Made by a program: the position numbers and the translations under genes. From Cupriavidus pauculus (lineage in GTDB: Bacteria > Pseudomonadota > Gammaproteobacteria > Burkholderiales > Burkholderiaceae), in the NCBI RefSeq assembly GCF_022179805.1, contig NZ_BPUO01000019.1, positions 51,919 to 115,918 on the forward strand: a stretch of 64,000 nucleotides of DNA, given 5' to 3'. A model generated the notes under the pieces. It was not told the origin of the DNA. It did not search any database and saw only the letters and a list, made by a program, of their open reading frames with translations. Shown piece by piece: positions 1 to 8,409 of the stretch (position 1 is its first letter; every line of letters begins with the position of its first letter).

Positions 1-166
1 ATCCTATCCCTAGATTTGGGCGCATGATGTATCGAATAACACCCGTCCCGAACGGCGCAAATCGTGGTCGCTATACCCGTCGCTTCGGCTGTCACGACCA
101 GCATGGCTGGAACGAAACGGCCGGCGTCTTTATCCGAAGTCCACGGTGTGCGGCGATGTGGGCAGA

Positions 167-964
167 TCACCGGCGGTCAGTTTCGGCCACCATTTGCCGA
201 TCCAGCGCCTCACGCGCACGAAGACCGTTGTCTGCGCCGACACGATCCGTCAAAACCTGAGTGACCTTCAGCAACTGCGCCGCACTTAGGCCCACGTTCA
301 TGCTTATACGCATATGCGCCCGCAACTGTGGCTCGACGCCCGCAAGGGAAGACAGCATGCCGAGGGTGGCCAGTTCCCGGCTCTGCCAGTCGAGCGTGTT
401 GCGTTCGAAGATATCGCCGAAGAGGTGCGTCTTGAGATATTCGTCAATAGCCGGCGCGAACTCGAAGAGTGCGCCTTTGACCGGCGCACCCGACAGCTTT
501 GTCTGATTTGCCGTGCCGGCGGCCAGTAACGCATCGCCCTTGGGAACGGGTGCGCTCGGATCATTGCCCTCTGCGTCGCGAAGTCCGCGCTGTTTGCGGG
601 CTTGGACCACCTGCATCATTTCGCTCAGAGCGTTAAGGCTCCGAGGAAATCCGGCATAGGCGTACAGCTGAACCAGAATCTCCTTGGCATCACTGATCGT
701 CAGACCCGCGTCCAGCCCCTCGTTCAGGACGGTATTGAGCCGCGCGATATCGCCTGCCGCCGCAAAGGCGGCGATCGGGAGGATCGCTTGCTGGCGAGCC
801 GTCAGGCCTGCAGACGCCGTGTTCCGGCCAGTGTTGGATGGTGTCTCGTTCATGCCCCGGGATTCCTGAGCTTGGGCAGCGCCCAGTGATACGCAAAGCG
901 CAACCGCCAGCGCCATGACCTTGAATTGCCGGACGGAAGGCTTACCTCGCGTGGTATTGAGCAT
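167..964 (-). CDS. Exported tandem carboxymuconolactone decarboxylase (CMD) family protein
   Basis: A 265-residue protein of the CMD/AhpD-like fold. A signal peptide is visible (hydrophobic run at about residues 16-29, cleavage near AQAQ). It is followed by two CMD-type helical repeats, roughly residues 55-125 and 185-250. The mature part has no cysteine, so AhpD-style thiol peroxidase chemistry is unlikely; its reaction is unknown. A longer reading frame runs upstream to 1021, but the ATG at 964 has a GGAG Shine-Dalgarno about nine bases ahead. It overlaps the end of the upstream cupin gene by 23 bases, so it is the last gene of the MFS-cupin-CMD operon and probably acts with the exported cupin. 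Confidence 0.8.
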   Translation of the reverse strand: MLNTTRGKPSVRQFKVMALAVALCVSLGAAQAQESRGMNETPSNTGRNTASAGLTARQQAILPIAAFAAAGDIARLNTVLNEGLDAGLTISDAKEILVQLYAYAGFPRSLNALSEMMQVVQARKQRGLRDAEGNDPSAPVPKGDALLAAGTANQTKLSGAPVKGALFEFAPAIDEYLKTHLFGDIFERNTLDWQSRELATLGMLSSLAGVEPQLRAHMRISMNVGLSAAQLLKVTQVLTDRVGADNGLRAREALDRQMVAETDRR

Positions 965-1436
965 CGGTGACCTTCTCCATCCATATGACGTTTCTTCCCT
1001 CGACACTGCCAGTGACGGCAAGATGGCTCATGGCTGTGTCCGCCGACGCGCCATGCCAATGCTTGACACCGGGCGGGCACCAGACCACGTCACCGGCCCG
1101 AATTTCGCGGACGGGTTTTCCCCACTCCTGTGTCAGGCCTACCCCGGACAACACCACCAGGCGTTGACCTGCTGGATGGGTGTGCCAATCAGACCGGGCC
1201 GAAGGCTCAAAGGTGACGACGACGCCAGAGGCGTTGATGTGTTTGTCTGCGGGCCAGACCGGCACGACCTGCACACGACCGGTAAAGAAATCGGGAGATC
1301 CGGCCGTGGGTCGTTGCGTGCCGGCTGGCACGATCTGCTGAGCCTCGACTTGCTCGCCTGCAAACGTCGGCGTCATGACTGAGGCGGTGACCACTACGGC
1401 CACGTTCATCACCATCACTCTCTGAAGGAGCTTCAT
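942..1436 (-). CDS. Exported cupin-domain protein
   Basis: A 164-residue single-domain cupin. Residues 1-26 form a signal peptide ending TFA. Cupin motif 1 (WHTHPAGQ, with the first metal histidines) and motif 2 (PPGVKHWHG, with the last) are intact, so a periplasmic metal-binding beta-barrel is expected. The family includes dioxygenases and isomerases; the substrate is unknown. The start ATG overlaps the MFS stop codon (ATGA), indicating translational coupling. The cytoplasmic protein at 6814-7224 is a clear paralogue: the motifs around WHxHP, GDxVW and KHWHGA align throughout. Confidence 0.85.
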   Translation of the reverse strand: MKLLQRVMVMNVAVVVTASVMTPTFAGEQVEAQQIVPAGTQRPTAGSPDFFTGRVQVVPVWPADKHINASGVVVTFEPSARSDWHTHPAGQRLVVLSGVGLTQEWGKPVREIRAGDVVWCPPGVKHWHGASADTAMSHLAVTGSVEGRNVIWMEKVTDAQYHAR

Positions 1437-2719
1437 CGTAACTCCTGCGGTTGCATATGAGTGGGCAGATTGTCGGATTTCGCGGCGCCATCTGTCCTCG
1501 CCGCGCGTGCCGCCATGCCTGCAAAAACGGCACCGATAAGCAGCAGCGACGCGCTCCCTATCAGGGTGCTACAGTAGCCATGCGTATCGAACAGGATGCC
1601 ACCGACCGTAGAGCCCAAGGCAATCGACAGTTGGACAACGGCTACCATCAAGCCGCCACCTGCCTCGGCATGGTGCGGGAAAGTGCGGGTGATCCAGTTC
1701 CACCATGCCACGGGCGCCGCCGTTGCCACCAATCCCCACAGCGCCAGCACCATCGCGACACTGATGATGTGATGGCCCAGGCCGATCAGCGCAAGTGCAA
1801 TAGCAGCCATGATTGTCGGGATTGCTACGAGCGTGGCATAGAAGGCCCGTTTCAGCACCGTGCCGATCGCCATGGTTCCAAAGAATCCCGCCACACCAAT
1901 GGCTAGCAGAATCAGCGACAGGCTCGACGCCTTAACATGCGTAACGGTTTCCAGAAACGGTCGCACATAGGTGAACAGCATGAACTGCCCAGAGAAGAAT
2001 GCGCCGGCCGCAAGCATGCCTAGCGCAACGACCGAGCGCTTCAAATGTATGAACACATTCTGTCTGCCTTCTGGGCGGGATGGCACCGGCATCGCGGGAA
2101 GGCTGAACCACTGCCAGGCGAGCGCGATCACCGCAATCGGTACCAGACAATAGAATGCCCCACGCCAGCCAAAGACAGCACCGAGGTAGCTACCAAGGGG
2201 TGCCGCGATGACGGTCGCCAAGGCGTTGCCGCTGTTAAAGATGGCCAGCGCACGCGGCACATGGTGCGCCGGGACCAAGCGGATGGCTGTCGCCGCCGAC
2301 ATCGACCAGAAGCCGCCCACGACGACGCCAATCAACGCGCGGCCGATCAAGTAGGCAAGGTAGTTCGGCGCGACCGCGATGATGGTGCCCGATGCCGCCA
2401 TGACCGCCGTCAGACCGAGTAACAGCAGCTTGCGGTCCATGCTTCCAGCGACGGCGGAGATGAACAGACTCGTGAACACGGCGAAGGCACCGGAAATGGC
2501 GATGCCCTGCCCGGCCATCCCTTCGGTGACCCGCAGGTCCGCGGACATCGGCGTCAACAGGCTCACCGGCATAAACTCCGATGCGATCAGCGCGAAAACG
2601 CAGAGCGTCATCGCAAAGACGCCGCTCCAGTAGGCGGGCGGCTGTGATGCGCGATACGCCGAGTCCTGATGTGGGGATAAAGCCTGAGGCGGTGCAGTAT
2701 TTTCCATCGGCCGTATCAT
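1433..2719 (-). CDS. MFS transporter (DHA1 / AraJ-like exporter)
   Basis: A 428-residue, 12-segment major facilitator protein. The first hydrophobic segment is at about residues 32-52, followed by SEFMPVSLLTPMSADL, typical of DHA1-type sugar or drug exporters. The motif-A-like loop DRKLLLLG follows the second segment. It is the first gene of an operon with the exported cupin and CMD proteins. It is divergent from the molybdenum hydroxylase genes, and a LysR-type box at 2780-2794 lies about 60 bases upstream. The start may be the second Met (2707). The substrate cannot be read from the sequence; export of a small organic compound fits the context. Confidence 0.85.
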   Translation of the reverse strand: MIRPMENTAPPQALSPHQDSAYRASQPPAYWSGVFAMTLCVFALIASEFMPVSLLTPMSADLRVTEGMAGQGIAISGAFAVFTSLFISAVAGSMDRKLLLLGLTAVMAASGTIIAVAPNYLAYLIGRALIGVVVGGFWSMSAATAIRLVPAHHVPRALAIFNSGNALATVIAAPLGSYLGAVFGWRGAFYCLVPIAVIALAWQWFSLPAMPVPSRPEGRQNVFIHLKRSVVALGMLAAGAFFSGQFMLFTYVRPFLETVTHVKASSLSLILLAIGVAGFFGTMAIGTVLKRAFYATLVAIPTIMAAIALALIGLGHHIISVAMVLALWGLVATAAPVAWWNWITRTFPHHAEAGGGLMVAVVQLSIALGSTVGGILFDTHGYCSTLIGSASLLLIGAVFAGMAARAARTDGAAKSDNLPTHMQPQELR

Positions 2720-2779
2720 CGCAAGACAGGCTCCGCGCGACTAGCTGCCCAATACTTCTTGCCTTGATGAGCCAATCTC

Positions 2780-2794
2780 ATGAAATGCATTGAT
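2780..2794. promoter_or_regulatory. Putative LysR operator upstream of the MFS operon
   Basis: ATGAA-N5-TTGAT dyad with the centre ATGCA. Its 15 bases closely match the dyad at 6648-6662 in front of the LysR gene (ATGAA-N5-TTCAT); read in opposite orientation, TSATGAAATGCRTT is common to both. It lies about 60 bases ahead of the MFS start. The T-N11-A geometry is typical of LysR-type regulators. Assignment to the LysR at 5701-6609 is inference. Confidence 0.5.
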
Positions 2795-2831
2795 GAACGT
2801 GCTTTATGATGCTAATGAACCAGCTCGCATA

Positions 2832-2853
2832 ATCGGATCTGTCCGTATCCGAT
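2832..2853. promoter_or_regulatory. Inverted repeat upstream of the molybdenum hydroxylase operon
   Basis: ATCGGAT-N8-ATCCGAT is a perfect 7-bp dyad, 33 bases ahead of the start codon at 2887 and inside the divergent promoter region. It is probably a regulator-binding site; which protein binds it is unknown. Confidence 0.4.
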
Positions 2854-2886
2854 ACTATTCCGCGATTCCCACCTCTTATCCGCCCC

Positions 2887-3369
2887 ATGACTACCATCAA
2901 CATCAACGGCCAGGTTCATGAGGTCGACCTCTCCCCCGACACCCCGCTTCTGTGGACGCTTCGTGATGCCCTCGGCTTTACGGGAACAAAGTTTGGCTGC
3001 GGCATGGCGCTGTGCGGCGCGTGTACCGTCCATGTCGACGGGCAACCGGTCCGCTCCTGCGTCACCCCGATCTCGGGTATCGGCACCAAGGCAGTGCGCA
3101 CGATCGAATCGATGGATTCGGATTCCGTAGGCCGAGCCGTACAGGACGCGTGGGTCGAGTTGGGGGTAGCCCAGTGCGGCTACTGTCAGGCAGGACAGAT
3201 CATGACCGCCACCGCACTACTGAAGTCAAATCCGAAGCCCTCCGATGAGCAGATCGTCGCGGGAATGAGCGGCAATCTTTGCCGGTGCGGCACGTACACG
3301 CGCATCAACGCCGCTGTGAAACTGGCGTCCTCCCGCCTTGCGGCAAGCAAAACGGGAGCCAAGGCATGA
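2887..3369 (+). CDS. (2Fe-2S) subunit of an aldehyde oxidase / isoquinoline 1-oxidoreductase type molybdenum hydroxylase
   Basis: A 160-residue iron-sulfur subunit. The plant-ferredoxin cluster motif GCGMALCGAC with a distal Cys occupies residues 38-60, and the second cluster (QCGYCQAG and CRCGTYTRI) residues 98-142, as in the small subunits of isoquinoline 1-oxidoreductase (IorA) and related aldehyde dehydrogenases. It passes electrons from the molybdenum centre of the next gene product. It overlaps that gene by four bases (ATGA). The electron acceptor is not encoded here: no cytochrome c or FAD subunit follows. Confidence 0.93.
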   Translation: MTTININGQVHEVDLSPDTPLLWTLRDALGFTGTKFGCGMALCGACTVHVDGQPVRSCVTPISGIGTKAVRTIESMDSDSVGRAVQDAWVELGVAQCGYCQAGQIMTATALLKSNPKPSDEQIVAGMSGNLCRCGTYTRINAAVKLASSRLAASKTGAKA

Positions 3370-5672
3370 CGCGCACCGACCTTGAAACGCTTGAACAACC
3401 AGCGCGCCGCCGCATCCTGCAGGCAGGCGCGGTATTCGCGCTGTCGCTCCAGTTCGGGGGCCTGATCACCAAGGCGGTGGCTGCCGACGTCGGCAAGAAG
3501 TACGGCGGTGCAGCGATGCCGGGCGGCGTCGTGGACGATCCGCTGGTGTTCGTCTCGATTTCTCAGGATGGCACAGTGACCATCGTGGCACATCGCGCTG
3601 AAATGGGAACGGGCGTACGAACCAGCCTGCCGATGGTCGTGGCCGATGAGATGGAAGCGGACTGGAGCCGCGTGAGGATCGTACAGGCCGATGCCAACGA
3701 GGCGCGCTATGGCAGCCAGAACGTGGACGGATCGCGCAGCATGCGCCATTTCCTCGCACCGATGCGTCGGGTGGGAGCATCTGCCCGGCAAATGCTTGAA
3801 GCCGCTGCCGCGGCACACTGGAAGGTCCCGGCTGCCGAGGTGCAGGCACGCAACCACGAAGTCATTCATGCGGCAACCGGTCGGCGACTCGGATATGGCG
3901 ATCTCGCCGAAGCCGCGATGCGGCAGCCGGTGCCGAAGCACGATCAATTGCGCCTCAAGCGACCGGATGCCTTCCGCTATATCGGCAAGGGCAATATCAT
4001 GCCAGCCGACGGTCGGGACATTGCGCAAGGCAAGGCAACCTACGGTATCGACGTGCGGCTGCCGGGCATGGTATACGCCGTCATCGCTCGCCCGCCCGTC
4101 TATGGTGGAAAGCTGCGCAAGGTCGATAGCACCGACGCCCTGAAAGTTCCTGGTGTCTTGCGCGTCATCGAACTGAAGGGATTCGACGGTCCCCCACTGT
4201 TCAATCCCGTTGGCGGTGTGGCCGTGGTGGCGACCAACACGTGGGCGGCAATGCAGGGCCGCGCGGCGCTCAAGCCGGAATGGGACGATGGTGCCAATTC
4301 GAACTATGACTCCACTGCGTTCCGCACCACGCTGGAAGCCGCAGTGCGCCGCCCCGGCAAGCCGTTGCGCAATGATGGCGATGCCGTGGCGGCGCTGTCG
4401 GCCGCCAATGGCCAGCGCAAGGCCTCGGCCGAGTACTACATCCCACATCTTGCGCATGCCTCGATGGAAACGCCCGTAGCGACCGCTCGCTTTGTCGGCG
4501 GGAAGTGCGAGATCTGGGCGCCATCGCAGGCCCCCCAGGGCGCCTTGGAAAGCGTGGCGAAGCACGTCGGACTCGATGCGAAGGACGTCACGTTGCATCT
4601 GACGCTGCTGGGCGGCGGCTTTGGCCGCAAGTCAATGGCCGACTTCATTTCCGAAGCTGCGCTGGTGTCAAAGGCGATGGACGGTAAGCCGGTCAAGCTG
4701 CAATGGACGCGCGACGACGATATCCATCACGACTACTACCACACGGTATCGGTCGAGCGCATGGAGGCTGTGGTGGATGCCAAGGGCAAGCCGACCGTAT
4801 GGCTGCATCGATCGGCCGCACCCACAATTGCCTCGACGTTCCAGGTGGGCGCACAAGGCAAGGCGCCCTTTGAAGCCGGGATGACAGCCATCAACATCCC
4901 GTACCAGATTCCGTCGATCCGACTGGAATCGGCCGACGTGCCGGCTCATACCCGCATCGGCTGGTTTCGTTCGGTGTCCAACATCCCGCATGCATTCGCG
5001 GTACAGAGCTTTGTCGCCGAACTGGCCCATCGGGCGCATCGCGATCCAAAGGATTACCTGCTCGAACTCATTGGACCGGCGCGCCAGATTGATCCTGCCA
5101 CGCTTTCGGATAGCTGGAACTATAACGAATCGCCTGAGCTATATCCGCTCGACACCGGCCGCATGCGCCGCGTGATCGAGGAAGCCGCGCGGAGGGCGAA
5201 CTGGGGCCGCAAGCTGCCAAAGGGCCACGGGCTGGGCATAGCCATGGCGTACAGCTTCGTAACCTATGTGGCCACCGTGGTGGAAGTGGCCGTGGATGCA
5301 AAGGGCCAGATCACCATTCCACGCGTCGATGTAGCGATCGATTGCGGGCCGCAGGTCAACCCCGAGCGCATCCGTTCGCAAGTCGAAGGTGGATGTGTGA
5401 TGGGAATCAGCCTTGCGATGCTGGGGGAGATCTCGTTCAAGGATGGCCGCGTCCAGCAAAGCAATTTCCACGACTTTGAGATCCTGCGCTCGCACATGGC
5501 ACCACGGGCCATCCATACGTGGATGGTGGGTGGTGATTTCGGGGTGCCTCCCGGTGGGGTGGGCGAGCCGCCCGTGCCGCCCATCGCGCCCGCCCTCTGC
5601 AACGCGATATTTGCCGCGACGGGCACACGGATTCGATCGCTGCCTATCCGTGACCAGCTTTCGCAGACTTAG
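3366..5672 (+). CDS. Molybdopterin-binding subunit of an aldehyde oxidase / isoquinoline 1-oxidoreductase type enzyme
   Basis: A 768-residue catalytic subunit (IorB type). I start it at the ATG overlapping the upstream stop codon. An ORF opens earlier at 3279 but would overlap the partner by 90 bases. The N-terminus has a twin-arginine-like signal (RRRILQAGAVFALSL), so a periplasmic enzyme is likely. Molybdopterin contacts GGGFGRK (about residue 418) and the C-terminal VGEPPVPPIAPA, carrying the conserved catalytic Glu, are present. The enzyme should hydroxylate an N-heterocycle or oxidise an aldehyde; the substrate is unknown. No MobA/XdhC-type maturation gene is adjacent. Confidence 0.92.
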   Translation: MTRTDLETLEQPARRRILQAGAVFALSLQFGGLITKAVAADVGKKYGGAAMPGGVVDDPLVFVSISQDGTVTIVAHRAEMGTGVRTSLPMVVADEMEADWSRVRIVQADANEARYGSQNVDGSRSMRHFLAPMRRVGASARQMLEAAAAAHWKVPAAEVQARNHEVIHAATGRRLGYGDLAEAAMRQPVPKHDQLRLKRPDAFRYIGKGNIMPADGRDIAQGKATYGIDVRLPGMVYAVIARPPVYGGKLRKVDSTDALKVPGVLRVIELKGFDGPPLFNPVGGVAVVATNTWAAMQGRAALKPEWDDGANSNYDSTAFRTTLEAAVRRPGKPLRNDGDAVAALSAANGQRKASAEYYIPHLAHASMETPVATARFVGGKCEIWAPSQAPQGALESVAKHVGLDAKDVTLHLTLLGGGFGRKSMADFISEAALVSKAMDGKPVKLQWTRDDDIHHDYYHTVSVERMEAVVDAKGKPTVWLHRSAAPTIASTFQVGAQGKAPFEAGMTAINIPYQIPSIRLESADVPAHTRIGWFRSVSNIPHAFAVQSFVAELAHRAHRDPKDYLLELIGPARQIDPATLSDSWNYNESPELYPLDTGRMRRVIEEAARRANWGRKLPKGHGLGIAMAYSFVTYVATVVEVAVDAKGQITIPRVDVAIDCGPQVNPERIRSQVEGGCVMGISLAMLGEISFKDGRVQQSNFHDFEILRSHMAPRAIHTWMVGGDFGVPPGGVGEPPVPPIAPALCNAIFAATGTRIRSLPIRDQLSQT

Positions 5673-5680
5673 CCGCAGCA

Positions 5681-5741
5681 ACGCCATCCGCTCAAGATCG
5701 TCATGGCCGGTGCCGGATGGCGTCGATGACGATCTTGAGCG
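5681..5741. repeat. Two interleaved perfect inverted repeats between convergent genes
   Basis: A 10-bp pair (5681-5690 with 5714-5723) and a 16-bp pair (5689-5704 with 5726-5741), both perfect, are interleaved so that the RNA could form either hairpin or a pseudoknot. The right 16-bp arm lies in the last codons of the LysR gene and the left arm lies beyond its stop codon. There is no T-tract. It may act as a bidirectional transcription end for the convergent molybdenum hydroxylase and LysR genes. Confidence 0.6.
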
Positions 5742-6609
5742 CTCGTGACGACTGCCTGCGGCTCGGATAGAACGCGTGATAGCCTGGGAACGTCGGACAC
5801 CAGTCTTCCATCACTTTGACCAGTTTGCCTTTCTCCGCATAGGGCTGGACGATCGGCATGGGCAGGAACACCAGGCCGAAGCCATCGAGCGCGGCATTTA
5901 GCATCTGGTTGACACTATTGCAAACGACCTGACCTTCCACGCGCGCCTGCAACTTCTTTGAACCCTTGGCCAGTTCCCAAGCATAGAGCCCGCCGCTCGT
6001 GGACAGCCGCAAATTGATGCATCGGTGCGAGAGCAGGTCACGCGGCATTGTCGGTTTGTCGCGGCCCTTGAAATACGCGGGAGACCCTGCGATGGCCATC
6101 TTCACATCGGGACTGATGCGCACGGCAATCATGTCCTTCTCGATCTGGTCGCCAAAACGCACCCCGATGTCATAGCGGTCGCCAACGATATTGGTGAGTC
6201 CATAGTCGACCGTCAACTCAACGTTCAGGTCGGGGTACTGTGACAACACCTTGGCTAGGCGAGGCCAGATGATGGCATCGATGGGATAGTCGACAGACGT
6301 AATGCGAATGGTGCCAGCCGGACGCTCGCCAAGCTCGGCCACTGCGGACAGATCGGCTTCGATTTCCTCGAACTTCGGCGCGATCGACCGGACCAGCCGT
6401 TCGCCGGCATCGGTCGTGGACACGCTGCGCGTGGTGCGTGTCAGCAGACGTACGCCCAGTCTTGCCTCGAGATTGCGAATGGTGTGGCTCAACGCGGATT
6501 GCGTGACGTCGAGGCGAGCTGCCGCGCGCGTAAAGCTTCGTTCCCGGGCGACAGTGACCAATGCAAGCAGATCGTTAAGGTTGTGGCGGGGCATGACATT
6601 CTCAGGCAA
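5701..6609 (-). CDS. LysR-family transcriptional regulator
   Basis: A 302-residue LTTR. The helix-turn-helix spans about residues 20-65 (RSFTRAAARLDVTQSALSHTIRNLE), and the remainder is the periplasmic-binding-like effector domain. Start at 6609 or at the Met five codons later (6594). It is divergent from the cupin at 6814 and convergent with the molybdenum hydroxylase. A dyad at 6648-6662, just upstream of its own start, recurs in front of the MFS-cupin-CMD operon. I infer it is autoregulatory and controls that operon and the cytoplasmic cupin. The effector is unknown. Confidence 0.93.
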   Translation of the reverse strand: MPENVMPRHNLNDLLALVTVARERSFTRAAARLDVTQSALSHTIRNLEARLGVRLLTRTTRSVSTTDAGERLVRSIAPKFEEIEADLSAVAELGERPAGTIRITSVDYPIDAIIWPRLAKVLSQYPDLNVELTVDYGLTNIVGDRYDIGVRFGDQIEKDMIAVRISPDVKMAIAGSPAYFKGRDKPTMPRDLLSHRCINLRLSTSGGLYAWELAKGSKKLQARVEGQVVCNSVNQMLNAALDGFGLVFLPMPIVQPYAEKGKLVKVMEDWCPTFPGYHAFYPSRRQSSRALKIVIDAIRHRP

Positions 6610-6647
6610 AAGAATGCGATCAGGCGTCTCGCGTCGCGAATAGCGCT

Positions 6648-6662
6648 ATGAACGCATTTCAT
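6648..6662. promoter_or_regulatory. Putative LysR operator (ATGAA-N5-TTCAT)
   Basis: A perfect 5-bp dyad with the centre CGCAT, located 39-54 bases upstream of the LysR start, the usual place for LTTR autoregulation. A closely related copy lies at 2780-2794 in front of the MFS operon. Confidence 0.5.
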
Positions 6663-6813
6663 CAATGTTCCCGCTATTGTTCAGCCTAGCGCGCACTGCG
6701 CGCAAGTGGTTTGCCGAGAGTTCCCGCATGCAGCATTCACATAGTTCAATTCCCCCGCTTCGCATCCTGCCCAGAGAGCAAGTCATCGCCACAGTCCCGG
6801 AGGCGCGTCCAGC

Positions 6814-7224
6814 ATGATCACGATCACCCAGTGCGGCTCCCAGCCGTCTATGGACGGCGCAGCCGTCAGCTTCACGGGCAGCGTCCGCATTGACGCGCAT
6901 TTCCAGGCCGGCCCGCCTGCGCGTGTAGGAGGCGCGACAGTCACGTTCGCGCCGGGTGCGCGAACCGTGTGGCACAGTCATCCGCTCGGGCAGACGCTTC
7001 TTGTGGTCGCGGGGATCGGCTTCGTACAGCAGTGGGGCGAGCCCGTCCGAACAATGGGGCCAGGGGATCTGGTCTGGATCCCACCCAATACCAAACACTG
7101 GCATGGCGCTACAGCAGCTTCCACCATGGCGCACATTGCCATCACAGAGGCGCTGGAGGGTATAGCGGTGGACTGGATGGAGCCTGTGGACACCGATCAG
7201 TACGCTAAAGCATCGATGCGGTAG
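6814..7224 (+). CDS. Cupin-domain protein (cytoplasmic paralogue)
   Basis: A 136-residue cupin without a signal peptide. Motif 1 is WHSHPLGQ and motif 2 is PPNTKHWHGA. It aligns along its length with the exported cupin at 942-1436, including the C-terminal WMEPVDTDQY, so the two are paralogues in different compartments. GGAGG lies 10 bases before the ATG. It is divergent from the LysR gene, which probably controls it. Function is unknown beyond a metal-dependent cupin; quercetinase-like or isomerase roles are possible. Confidence 0.85.
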   Translation: MITITQCGSQPSMDGAAVSFTGSVRIDAHFQAGPPARVGGATVTFAPGARTVWHSHPLGQTLLVVAGIGFVQQWGEPVRTMGPGDLVWIPPNTKHWHGATAASTMAHIAITEALEGIAVDWMEPVDTDQYAKASMR

Positions 7225-7754
7225 GCGGTGGATGAATGGAGCGAGACAATCTTATTCAAGTTCAAGCCGGCTTCCCATAATGAGGCTTTTGATATGCGGC
7301 AATGGGAAGTCCGCGATTCCGATTGATTGGACTGCGCGAAACACAGCGTAGAGACTGAATACACCCTCAGTTACGGCATCCGCTTCGCCGTGCCATAGAG
7401 ATAGCCAGGCAGCGTTAGTCAGATCCATGAGACAGCGTCCCCTCGCTTTCGGGAGGATCTGGCGCAAGCCATCGAGAACAACACTGCGCAGGAGGCTGCG
7501 GCCAGTGTGCGTATCGGTACAAATACAGTTCTGTCCGGAAGCCCCCCGATAGGTTCCATTCGGTATCGTTGACCGTCTCGCACAATCTGCAGGCCATTGC
7601 CACGTAATCCAGTAGACACACACTTCGCGAGCATGCTTAACAAGAAAAATAAGATGTCGTAGTGAAATTCTTAGTGGCGTCCGTGACAGGCTTGCAAGTC
7701 ACTGCTGCTGGCGATACGTTGATGCCACCTCTGAAACTCGCGGACGGAGCTTCC
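7225..7754. other. 530-bp stretch without a convincing gene
   Basis: Two overlapping minus-strand frames (7252-7623 and 7419-7643) are open, but neither shows a recognisable family, signal peptide or good ribosome-binding site. One part of the second frame (about 7500-7600) looks protein-like, so this may be the remnant of a small gene. The promoter of the response regulator must lie in the right-hand part. Confidence 0.4.
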
Positions 7755-8363
7755 ATGTACGAGACGGTGATCATCGTAGACAACGACGAAAGTGTAAGTA
7801 GAGCTCTTACAGGGATTTTTGGCGTCAAAGGGTATCAAACCGTCGCGTACTCATCGGCAGAAGCATGCCTTCGGGCCGTGGACCAACATTTCGGCCCCGC
7901 GTGCGTCATTGCGGATCTGCGGTTGCCTGGCATGGGCGGAATCGAACTTCAAAAGAATATGCCCGCGCGCTTTCCGGTCATCATTCTGACCGGTCATGCG
8001 GACGTCTCGGGAGCCGTGACGGCAATCAGAGCAGGCGCCGTAGAGTTTATTGAAAAGCCGGCAGGGACGAACACGCTCTTGACTGCAGTCGAAAAGGCCA
8101 TGACGCTCGCGCGTGCAAGACACGCCGACGCCATCTGCGTGAAAGCGCTGGTATCTAAAATGAGTCTGTTGACCCCGCGCGAACGGGAAGTCATGGCGCT
8201 CGTCGTCACCGGCCTCCGAAATAAGGATGTGGCACGGGCTCTTGGGACGGTCGAGAAAACGATCAAGGTCCATAGGGCTCATATCATGCAAAAGCTCGAG
8301 CTGAAATCGCTCGCCGAGATGGTCCGGTGCGCGGACAAACTTGCCCAGATTGTTGAACTCTAA
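7755..8363 (+). CDS. Orphan two-component response regulator, FixJ/NarL (LuxR-type HTH) family
   Basis: A 202-residue protein. The receiver domain (residues 4-115) has the acidic DND cluster near the N-terminus, the phospho-acceptor Asp in IADLRLPGMGG and the conserved Lys in EFIEKPAG. A C-terminal LuxR-type HTH (about residues 138-195) begins LLTPREREVMALVVTG. The frame is open from 7662, but the ATG at 7755 has GGAG seven bases upstream and gives a normal receiver start. No histidine kinase is adjacent, so its sensor is encoded elsewhere. Targets are unknown. Confidence 0.9.
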   Translation: MYETVIIVDNDESVSRALTGIFGVKGYQTVAYSSAEACLRAVDQHFGPACVIADLRLPGMGGIELQKNMPARFPVIILTGHADVSGAVTAIRAGAVEFIEKPAGTNTLLTAVEKAMTLARARHADAICVKALVSKMSLLTPREREVMALVVTGLRNKDVARALGTVEKTIKVHRAHIMQKLELKSLAEMVRCADKLAQIVEL

Positions 8364-8409
8364 GCCCCTAGCTGGAACAATGCTTCGAAGCTAGTTGTTC
8401 TCCAATAGG

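Noticed and set aside
3186..4598. 470-codon open frame on the minus strand
   Set aside because: It is antisense to the molybdenum hydroxylase gene, which has intact catalytic motifs; long antisense frames are common at this GC content, and the translation shows no family.
7252..7643. Two overlapping minus-strand frames as a gene
   Set aside because: Neither has a recognisable domain or ribosome-binding site; kept only as a possible remnant in the gap description.
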